This document shows, piece by piece, positions 56,356-64,000 of a stretch of DNA of 64,000 nucleotides; the first letter of the stretch is position 1; the number at the start of each line of letters is the position of its first letter. The position numbers and the translations under genes were made by a program. Under the pieces are notes generated by a model. The model had not been told where the DNA came from. It searched no databases and saw nothing but the letters and a program-made list of their open reading frames with translations. The stretch is taken from the NCBI GenBank assembly GCA_009599575.1, contig VWND01000002.1, positions 496,001-560,000 of the forward strand, given 5' to 3'. Source of the stretch: Blumeriella jaapii. Lineage: Eukaryota; Ascomycota; Leotiomycetes; Helotiales; Drepanopezizaceae.

Positions 56356-57757
56356 GCCAATCCCCCCTACTGAAAGAAGAAGTGGGCCAGGTAGCGCAGA
56401 GGGAAGGATTCCTCTGATCCTCACTTCACCTTCACAGTACTGTACTGTACGTCTACAGCAAAGAACAGCACAGCAAAGAACAGCACAGCAAAGCACAGCA
56501 CAGCAAAGCACAGTGCAGTACATTCCGTACTTTTGACGTTCCAGTACTATACAGTACAGTACAGCACAGTACACAGAGTCGTGTTTTCCCCTCCTTCCTT
56601 CTCCCCCCCCTCCTGTGCATACATACTGTGTACAGACAGACAGACAGCACAGACGGGAGTATATTTTACTTTCACTCTACTTTATTATACTTCCCACTTA
56701 CACAGTACAGTACAGATACTTTGCTTCTACCTATGTGTATGTGTACAGTACCTTACTCCGGTTAGCACTCCATGGAAATGACGCCGCCGCAGCAGCCACG
56801 CGCGGTGAGCACAGTACTGTAGAGTAGAGTAGAGTAAGAAACCGTCGAGCGTGGAAAAGAAAGACGTACAGTACATACCTATAGAGTACAGTGCGATCAA
56901 CCAACCAAACATCCAACCAACCATCCAGCCATCCAGCCATCCATCCATCCATCCACGGAGTACGACGTCCCTCCTTCCGCCATGTCCGGGTCGGTGGGTG
57001 CCCAAGACAGAAAAACAAACCAAAAACTTACACATGCTGCTGCACGAGGAGGCGAACCTCGCGCCGCGCCGCGTCGCGGCCTTACACCTCGTTATCCTCC
57101 CGCAGCGAGGTTTGATAAAGAGGTGTGGGTTGTGCGTTAGCTATGAAGTTTAACTCAATCCCTATCCCAACCCCAACCCCTCCCCCCACCCGCTCCTGAG
57201 GTCAGGCTCCGCTATGACAGAGGTCGAGCGAGCGAGCGAGCGAGTGTTTAACGTATGTACTATGCATATGGCGAAACGGAACAAAAACGAAAACAATACC
57301 AAGCTACAGGGTTTCTTCGCCCCCTGATGTGAGGAAAGACAATGGAAAGGCAAGATACGACTTCTCAAACACGGAACGTGCTGCGATTGATATACACCAA
57401 GGTATAAATGTATGTACACGAATTTAAAGCCGGGATCAACTGCCAAGCACTGCGAGCGATGCAAAACTGCCAAAACTGTTGTGCGCCGGGCACTCCATCA
57501 TAACATCATCATAAAACCTTTTTTCATAACTGTTTTCAGCAGCCCTCCCCCCCCCGCTTCCAGGCGTTGGAAAAATTTGTTTGAGTTGATCTCGGACGCC
57601 GGTAACCCCACTCCAAATGTCATCACACGATTCGACCCTTGGTAGATGCGACAAAAAGATACCGGAAAAAAGACTGGTGGGCGTCGACTGGCAAGCGTCA
57701 GAGGATGCCGAGAGATCTACTCTACAAAGCACGATCCTTATAACTTCGCTTTTGAGC

Positions 57758-58819
57758 TCAGTTGAACCACCATTCTGCTTGGGTGCGGCCCACGGCGAAG
57801 TCCGCGAGGACCTCGAAAGCCGCATTGGACAAATCAATCGAATTCCCCTCGCAGCCCATGCACTTGTCGACGACTTTTGCTTGGACCGTCTTGGAGCCTA
57901 GCTTGATGGTCACCGACTTCCCGCAAAATGGGTTGCCGTTTGACTGGGTGCCCATCATACCGTGCGGAAGAGCAATGACTTGTTCAGTGCTTCCATCATT
58001 GGTCCATCCGCACGCACCCAGGCCAGCCTCGTAGTAAGTGATGTCTCCCTGACACGGGCTGCCAGATGAGCACTGTCCACCAGTATTCCCAGATGAGACA
58101 GGATAGGAAGGTGCTGGTGCTGGGGCTGGTGCTGGAGCTGGTGCTGGGGCTGGAGCTGGTGCTGGGGCTGGAGCTGGTGCTGGGGCTGGGGCCTGGACAG
58201 CAGGAGGAGTGTACACTGGGACTGGGGGAGCGGAAGCCACATAGGGTGCTGGCGCGGGTGCTGGTGCTGGCGCGGGTGCTGGGGCTGGTGCGGGCGCGGG
58301 TGCTGGCGCGGGCGCTGGTGCTGGAGCGGGCGCTGGTGCTGGAGCGGGCGCTGGTGCTGGAGCGGGTGCTGGTGCTGGAGCGGGCGCTGGTGCTGGAGCG
58401 GGCGCTGGGGCTGGAGCGGGCGCTGGGGCTGGAGCGGGCGCTGGCTGAGGTACAACGGGTGGTGCGACATAGGGAGTCTTTGGAGTTGGAGCGACGTACA
58501 CCACCGAGAAAGTCGTGCTCGGCGAGGAAGACGGCCTGGCTGCGTTCTTCAAGTAAAAGTTTTTTGGGGCCCTGTAAGGAGGGAGTGGCGACGGAGATGG
58601 CGTGGGGGTAGGAGTGTGAACAGGCACGGGGACCTGGGCTCCGTTGGACACCCAAATGGTCTGAGTTAAAGCGACGACCTCCGTGACACATTCGTACTCG
58701 GTGACCCAGACGACCTCGTCGCGCCTTTGATGCCGGTTCAAATGCTGGTGACGCTGGGGTTGCGCGACGGCGACGGCCGCGGCCATGAGAGCAGCGTTTG
58801 CGAAGGTGCTGGACTTCAT
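57758..58819 (-). CDS. Secreted expansin/RlpA-like protein with long Ala-Pro repeat
   Basis: A secreted double-psi beta-barrel protein of the expansin-like/RlpA/barwin group, which in fungi loosens or binds cell-wall polysaccharide. It is a single exon of 353 aa. The ATG at 58819 begins a signal peptide (MKSSTFANAALMAAAVAVAQ); about 88 codons upstream in the same open frame look non-coding. After a His/Arg-rich stretch and a VWVTEYECVTEVVALTQTIW block there are Thr/Ser/Pro repeats, then roughly 100 residues of almost pure Ala-Pro, split by YVASAPPVPVYTPPAVQ. The C-terminal 110 residues form the barrel: GDITYYEAGLGACGWTNDGS, IALPHGMMG, NPFCGKSVTIKLG, KVVDKCMGCEGNSIDLSNAA and FEVLADFAVGRTQAEWWF. 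It lacks the expansin cellulose-binding second domain. The repeat probably acts as a stiff, O-glycosylated spacer (inference). Confidence 0.92.
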   Translation of the reverse strand: MKSSTFANAALMAAAVAVAQPQRHQHLNRHQRRDEVVWVTEYECVTEVVALTQTIWVSNGAQVPVPVHTPTPTPSPSPLPPYRAPKNFYLKNAARPSSSPSTTFSVVYVAPTPKTPYVAPPVVPQPAPAPAPAPAPAPAPAPAPAPAPAPAPAPAPAPAPAPAPAPAPAPAPAPAPAPAPAPAPAPAPAPAPYVASAPPVPVYTPPAVQAPAPAPAPAPAPAPAPAPAPAPAPAPAPSYPVSSGNTGGQCSSGSPCQGDITYYEAGLGACGWTNDGSTEQVIALPHGMMGTQSNGNPFCGKSVTIKLGSKTVQAKVVDKCMGCEGNSIDLSNAAFEVLADFAVGRTQAEWWFN

Positions 58820-61608
58820 GATGATGATTGTGAGGATCAGAAAATGGCCCGGAGTATCGAGGCGGGTTTGATTGCTTGTTTGGATGTGTTGGATGGGTTG
58901 ATGCGTTGTCTTCTGGAGGCTTGAAAATCGACTAGCGACTGCGCGGCGTTGAAATGAAGGTGACGAGAGAAGCAATGTCTCAGGACGAATCGAGATGTTG
59001 TTGGCTGGCTGGCTGGCAGAGGAGCAACAGGGAAAATGAATGAAGGGTACGGATGTGTTCGTACGGTGTTTTGGTGAAAGCAAGCAAGCGAACGACGGGG
59101 GCAGAGAAGGGGAAGAGGATGAGGAAGAGATGTTGAAGAAAGCAAAGCAAGTGGGGGGGATGTGGAGGGGAACGTAGAAGGTTTTGTTCCCAGCGCGTCC
59201 TTAAACGCAGCTAAGCGTCAGCCCCAGTCCCCAGACCCCAGTCCCTGTAATCACGTGACCTCACCCTCCCCGATGCGGCGCTTCCAGTCAGCCAGTCGGC
59301 GCCCCTCGATGGTTCTGCAGCGCGCTGAAGATTCTCCCCATCCGGCCAAGGGGGCGATAGAAATGTGTTGGATGCGCTGGAGCAATCACATGTTTTGTGG
59401 TGTCACGTTATTGGCGATTCACACAGTGACTGTCGGAAGACATCACCATCTCACATCTCAATACGATACTGTACTGTACCGTACAATGTACACATCTGCC
59501 TACCTCGATCGGTCTTGTCCATCGGACCAACCTTTCTCCGTCCAGCTTCTCTTCCTCCTGTGTACACATACAGTACATACAGTACTAACTACTGTGTACA
59601 CAGTATACTTCTAGTACTGTACAGCACTATAATAAAGTTCTTCAACTCCGCCTCTCCGCATATCAGCCCGACGAGCTGCCCCTTGCGGCCGGACCCTAGC
59701 GGTTTCACTCAAACAACTCTATCGCGCACGCTTTTTTCGCAGTCGAGAGACACGGCCAATCACCGCATCAGTTGTGACAGCTTGCGCGCTCGGCTGCGCA
59801 CTTGGCAGGGGAGAGACATGAGCGTGAGCGCGGAACCAAAGCACGTTGTGACCGCCAGCAAGACGCGTGGGAGTCCATGACTGGGCGAGATGCAGATGGA
59901 AAACTCGTCACGCTGACTGCTGCTGCGCATGACTCTCGGAAAACCATATGCCGGCTTCCCCAGATCCCGACGTTTCTCGTCGCGTGGCGGCGATAACGGA
60001 ATACGGGGCAGATGCCATCCATCGCAGCAAATGCAATACGTCACGGGGATGAGAAGCTCGCTCTTCGACATTCCCCGATCCGTCCCGGCCGTTCTCTTGA
60101 TCGACGAGTATGTACGTGCTTCAATGAGCCGGGCTGTGCTGTTGCTATGCCGCTATACCGCTATACCGCTATACCGCTATGCCGATCCGGAACGAGTCCT
60201 CAGCAGATACAGTATAGTACGTCAAAAGATCTGCATCTATCTGCATATACTTTTGGTCTGGCGTTTGTGCGTGTCGATTTTTCGAATCTCTACACATCCA
60301 GTACTATGTAGTGCTGAAGCTTGAGCTTGACCTTCCATGTCGCTGGGCTGTGTAGGAACGCCGTTCGGTGACCGGTCGCGTGTCCTCGCTTAAGATAGGG
60401 GTAACGTTTGTTGTTTTCCGAGGGAGACGAAGACTGAGTTTACAGGTTGTTCCTCCTCGCATTCTGTTGATCTCGACAGTACCGAATCTGACATCCATGT
60501 CTATTTCTATGGCGTCCAGCTTTTCCTGGTTTCGTTTTATTTGCTTCTCTAAGTGTCTGACCTGTAATTGCTTTGTTCGAGCCTCTAGTATATACTTTCG
60601 TATGAGTCCAATAAATAATCACCCAGAGCAGGAACGCATCCGGCCACAGATCTCGGGCGCCTTTTCATTTCCATCCAGCCACCAGTGACTACCTATCCAG
60701 AGAATCGTGTCGCCTTGCTGTCACCCACAAAATCTCGTAGCTATGTGTAGCTCCGCCTAATTGCCAGTCGTACATGTGAAGATACACCGGCTATCAAATT
60801 GCTCAACCACCAATTTCCTTACGTGCATCGCTACATCCCGTTCTCTGCTTCAATGCTATATTCATTTCTCCGGCGCAATACATAGCCATACACGGTATCC
60901 GGTTCCTGTAGGTTTGTTCACGACCAAGAGTCCCTTGCATTCTGCAGCTTTTCCATCTTCCGCTTGTGAGATAGACACACGTCTGCATCGCTCTCCCCAA
61001 CGCGGCTTTGGATATCCTCTTATCCAAATTAAGCACGATTGTTCGCAGATTGAACGAGGTCCGCTTCTAGTTACGGGCAAAAGCGAGATTTCCTTTCTGT
61101 GTGAGGGAAGAGCCGACGCTCCGGATTGGACTGTATGGTTGTATGAACTCGGTATGGAACGTAGCAGGTTAGCAAACCAATGATCAGCATATTATGGCAA
61201 GGGCTAGCTAAAGTACGACTTTTCAGTTAGAGCGACTGTAGCCGCGTACTCGCCTTGTAGTGTAGTCTCTGACTGATGCAACGTAGATGTCACACGTGGT
61301 TGTTGGGTTTGTTAGTAGCAACCGTCTCGGCCTCTTAGACATCGTTGAGGCATTGAGCCTCTCATGTTGACATGTTAGGGCTTTGAAAGCCATAGATATT
61401 GGAGAGTGGCCAGATTGGAAGAGAGGCCCGAGAAAGGAGCTCTTTCTTTCGTTCGATGTCCCAATTGTTGGGTAAATAGTATGATCTCATAGGTCCCCAC
61501 TCAAGACTCTGCGTGGCAACGCCATGGATCTTCGAAGGCAAACGCCAGCGCCTGCCCTTCTATATCGACCCATCCAAACGCCATCCTAACGCCAACAATA
61601 CTCAACGC
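58820..61608. other. Intergenic region upstream of expansin-like gene
   Basis: 2.8 kb with no supported gene. It includes the expansin-like promoter, TACTGTAC/TACAGTA words (59467-59485, 59570-59630) and a short CGCTATACC repeat (about 60150-60182). From about 60.3 kb onward these words disappear. Open frames at 60761-61183 (+) and 60803-61036 (-) overlap and are unlike any family. The region 61180-61600 is plain intergenic DNA. Confidence 0.5.
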
Positions 61609-62376
61609 TCAACCCTTCAACCCCAATCGCGCCTCAATAATACCAACAATGTTCTTCCAATCCATCATAGCCCCGTCCCCCACATCCCCACAAGCCAGTT
61701 CTTTTTCCATCGGCCTCAGGACCTCGAACCAGCCATCCTCCTCCCCCTCCCCCTCCCCCTCTCCATCCTTAACCCCCCACTCCCCCTCCAACACCCTCAC
61801 CTGCCGTGCCGTTACAGGGTGCCGCCACATAGCCGTATTCATCGCCGGCGCAACCAAGATTCTCTTTCTCCTTCTCCCCCTCTCTCGTCCGGCCTCCACC
61901 AGCCCCGTCGTATCCCACGCCCTCACGACGCTGGTCAGCAGATTGTCGCTGAAGCCGCCCGTGATCTTCGCCAGGGTGTTCGCGCTCAGCGGCGCCACGA
62001 CCATGAGGTGCGCCCAGCGCCTCAGCTCGATGTGCAGGATGCTGTTTCCGCGGCGCCACGGCACGCTCCACTCGTCCTCGTCGAGGAACACGCCGTCGAC
62101 GTTGGGGATGCCGGCGAGCGCGGCGTGGTGCGGCTGCTCGGCGGACTGGCCGGACAGGAAGGCGGACGCGGATCTCGTGAGGATGATGAGGATTGAGAGG
62201 GACGCGTGGTGCGAGAGCGCGCGCGCAATACAAGGGATCTTGATGCTGGCGACGGAGCCGGAGGCGCAGAGCAGGAGATGCGCCTTGTTGTCGGATGCGT
62301 GCGAGGCGGCTGTGAAGGGGGAGGGGGAGCGAGGAGTGCGGGGGTGGTCAAGGTGAGGGGGGATTGCTTGGAGCAT
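61609..62376 (-). CDS. Phosphopantothenoylcysteine decarboxylase (HFCD flavoprotein)
   Basis: An FMN enzyme that decarboxylates 4'-phosphopantothenoylcysteine to 4'-phosphopantetheine in CoA synthesis. It is a single exon of 255 aa. The nucleotide-fold start is HLLLCASGSVASIKIPCIAR. The active-site-type region is LRRWAHLMVVAPLSANTLAK followed by ITGGFSDNLLTSVVRAWD, and the signature loop is LVAPAMNTAMWRHPVT. The C-terminus has CGDVGDGAMMDWKNIVGIIE. A Glu/Gly-rich insert (KDGEGEGEGEEDG) lies before the C-terminal segment. The size and single domain fit PPCDC proper and not the long acidic-tailed Hal3/Vhs3 regulators of yeast, though the fold is shared, so a Hal3-like phosphatase-inhibitor role cannot be excluded. 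It is transcribed divergently from GRX5 across 476 bp. Confidence 0.9.
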   Translation of the reverse strand: MLQAIPPHLDHPRTPRSPSPFTAASHASDNKAHLLLCASGSVASIKIPCIARALSHHASLSILIILTRSASAFLSGQSAEQPHHAALAGIPNVDGVFLDEDEWSVPWRRGNSILHIELRRWAHLMVVAPLSANTLAKITGGFSDNLLTSVVRAWDTTGLVEAGRERGRRRKRILVAPAMNTAMWRHPVTARQVRVLEGEWGVKDGEGEGEGEEDGWFEVLRPMEKELACGDVGDGAMMDWKNIVGIIEARLGLKG

Positions 62377-62852
62377 GGTGTTGTTGTTTTGGTAGTAGAG
62401 TCTTGCTTGTAAGATGAGAGATCACAACCAGGAAGGATTGTGGGTAAGGAGTGCCATTTTATCTTGGTCTTCTTTTCCTCTTTGCGAGCGTGAGACGAGG
62501 CGTGAGAACGGTGCGTTGTTTTCTTTGATTGACAGCCGAGCTTCTCAGCCTCGTCTTATCTTATCGCCTGATTACTCAGCCTCCTGTGTAAGGATAGCTG
62601 GATCTTGAAGGTTCTGTAAATACAGACGTGTGACAGAATGAATATAGCCTATCTAATGTGATGAGATTTATTAGGACCATGATCGTCTCGAAATCGTATT
62701 CCAGCTTGTGTTGATTCTAAGAAAGTCGACTGCGAGAAACGTGAAATTCTGACGTGGCCCATGCGTCCCTTATACAATACCGGGCTAAGTAAATTTCAAC
62801 ATCATCTCTCTCACTGGTTTACCGTCAACGTCGAACCATAGCACAGTTCAAA
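62377..62852. promoter_or_regulatory. Divergent promoter region, PPC decarboxylase/GRX5
   Basis: 476 bp between two divergent start codons. There are no simple repeats. It should hold both promoters. Confidence 0.5.
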
Positions 62853-63456
62853 ATGGCTACCAAGATGTTTTGCAGACCATTCTCATTGGTACGACTCCTG
62901 ATTCTGATCGCTCTCAATCTACGAAGCGACGCCCAGCTAATTATCTTTCCAGGCCTTTAGACAAGGATCAACATTCGCCTCCAGAGTGCCCAAGTCCCGA
63001 TACGTACCCATAGCAGCGCGCTTCCTCTCCACCGAGGTCCGAGCCGCAATCGACAAAGCCGTCTCCTCGGCGCCTGTCGTCCTGTTTATGAAAGGCACGC
63101 CCGAGACACCACAGTGCGGCTTTTCGAGAGCCAGTATCCAGATCTTGGGGCTGCAGGGTGTGGATCCGGCCAAGTTCACGGCGTTCAACGTGTTGGAGGA
63201 TGAGGCGCTGAGGGCTGGTATGTTTCTTCTTCTAGGCTTATTGGTCTCGCCTTGAGGAAGGTAAGGAGATTGCGGCTGACGGGGTGATGCAGGTATCAAA
63301 GAGTACTCCGAGTGGCCGACGATACCGCAGTTATACGTTGAGAAGGAGTTTGTGGGCGGATGTGATATCCTGGTGGCGATGCATCAGAGTGGGGACTTGG
63401 CGAAGCTGTTGGAGGAGAAGAAGGTCCTGGTTCCTGCGGAGGAGCCTTCGAAGTAA
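62853..63456 (+). CDS. GRX5: Mitochondrial monothiol glutaredoxin
   Basis: Grx5 carries [2Fe-2S] clusters from the Isu scaffold to target proteins in the mitochondrial matrix. Exons 62853-62888, 62953-63217 and 63293-63456, with introns of 64 and 75 bp and consistent phases; 154 aa. The first 40 residues are basic with no acidic residue ([39 protein letters not shown]), as in a presequence. The glutaredoxin domain starts [20 protein letters not shown]. The monothiol active site is CGFS (Cys67) in [14 protein letters not shown]. The GSH-binding [19 protein letters not shown] and the end [20 protein letters not shown] are typical. The lone Cys near the C-terminus sits in GGCD as expected. The gene is intact. 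Confidence 0.95.
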
Positions 63457-63946
63457 TGGGGTGGGAGTGAGGAGAGCAGAGGAGGTTTGTACATGTATTA
63501 ACACGTCTCTAGACCTCGGGTTACTGGCAAAGACCCCGCGCCGAAGCCAACCTCAGAAAAGTTATTTTTCATTGTGATTTCGAACTGCGCAACTACTGTT
63601 TACTCAAGTCAGGTTTGCTTCCGAAGTCGTTTTCAAAGTCTCATAGCATTGTTGTAGCATTATCCTCCTGGCCAGAGAGTTGTTTTGCGCTGTTGAGTGG
63701 CTTGAATCTCCCAGGCAGTCTGCGACTTTGGCACAGGGCCAGTTGCAAGTGGTGTAGTAAGTAACAAGCCGTTCGGCTCGGCTTCGGTTATATTTTTCGG
63801 CTTGCTCTATCGCGACTTCCCTCTTTGGCAGCCTTCAAGTCACGTCACGACAATTCCAACTCCCACTCAACGCTAACATCTCAACCTCCACGAACATTTC
63901 ACTCTCTCGACAAACCAGATCAACACTGCATCTCGATCCCAGCATC
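63457..63946. other. Intergenic, GRX5 to right-edge gene
   Basis: 490 bp with the GRX5 3' end and the probable promoter of the next gene. The last 100 bp are rich in CAACATCTC/CAACCTCC-type sequence, typical of fungal 5' UTRs. No other gene is seen. Confidence 0.5.
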
Positions 63947-64000
63947 ATGGCGCGTCAAGTCACGCGTCAACGCGGTGCCGCCTCTCCGCTGGGCCGACGT
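63947..64000 (+). CDS. Start of a gene truncated by the window edge
   Basis: An ATG in a good context (ATCATGG) after a C/A-rich leader opens an 18-codon frame that runs off the window: MARQVTRQRGAASPLGRR. The Arg-rich start could be a nuclear or mitochondrial protein. Too little is visible to name it. Confidence 0.45.
   Translation, partial: MARQVTRQRGAASPLGRR

Larger units (their letters stand above)
53064..57757. other. 4.7-kb gene-poor, repeat-rich region
   Basis: The 3' regions of two convergent genes plus a long stretch with no supported gene. It contains a 17-bp repeat (53905-53995), GGGCT pentamers (54253-54285), GTGTC pentamers (54498-54522), TGTGC pentamers (54768-54795), a GGA array, a 32-base C run, a CTT array, a 26-base A run, TACTGTAC clusters (55845-55925, 56435-56455, 56545-56575, 56703-56755, 56812-56890) and CATC/CCAA repeats (56895-56955). 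Long Gly/Arg/Glu or Ser/Phe open frames are translations of these arrays. Confidence 0.55.

Overview
The window is nuclear DNA of a filamentous ascomycete (Pezizomycotina). This rests on protein-coding genes split by short introns (about 47-150 bp, mostly 48-76 bp, GT..AG ends), GC-rich exons, and families that are typically or only fungal: a Zn(II)2Cys6 domain fused to a hexapeptide acetyltransferase, a yeast-type membrane-anchored casein kinase I ending in Cys-Cys-Gly, an SPX-plus-three-helix protein and an expansin-like secreted protein. I cannot fix the class; Dothideomycetes is a guess. I saw no rRNA, tRNA, CRISPR, prophage or intact transposon.

Layout: P450 (+, 1276-3417); SAP-like multi-span membrane protein (+, 3731-4896); MPP10 (-, 6187-8427); SPX protein (+, 12078-13637); SDR oxidoreductase (-, 14427-15705); small basic protein (-, 17384-17809); unknown 671-aa protein (-, 19438-21629); HEM2 (+, 23297-24688); MCT1 (+, 25168-26492); TCA17/TRAPPC2L (+, 26755-27506); AFG1 (-, 27884-30132); NUP133 (+, 30737-35061); casein kinase I (+, 38610-40167); p24 cargo receptor (-, 40996-41835); SWC4 (+, 42345-44057); Zn2Cys6/acetyltransferase fusion (+, 50876-53063); expansin-like protein (-, 57758-58819); PPC decarboxylase (-, 61609-62376); GRX5 (+, 62853-63456); and the first 18 codons of another gene at the right edge (63947).

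The genes are mostly housekeeping and do not form one pathway. Several touch mitochondrial metabolism: haem synthesis (HEM2), mitochondrial fatty-acid synthesis (MCT1), inner-membrane protein quality control (AFG1), Fe-S cluster delivery (GRX5) and CoA synthesis (PPCDC). The rest cover ribosome biogenesis, nuclear pore, chromatin, ER-Golgi traffic, phosphate sensing and signalling. Gene-dense blocks (1-5, 17-35, 38-44 and 61-64 kb) alternate with long gene-poor spacers (4.9-6.2, 8.4-12.1, 15.7-17.4, 35.1-38.6, 44.1-50.9, 53.1-57.8 and 58.8-61.6 kb). The spacers carry microsatellites, G or C homopolymers of 21-32 bases, and a dense short palindrome-like word (TACTGTA/TACAGTA, GTACTGTAC).

Two points stand out. 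First, six conserved genes are each interrupted by one reading-frame slip. In five of them a single missing base restores the family sequence, and four of those five lie in runs of three or four G/C. This points to assembly indels, not gene death. Second, the TACTGTA/TACAGTA word is confined to the spacers and is unexplained. All function calls come from reading translations against remembered family features; no database search was run.
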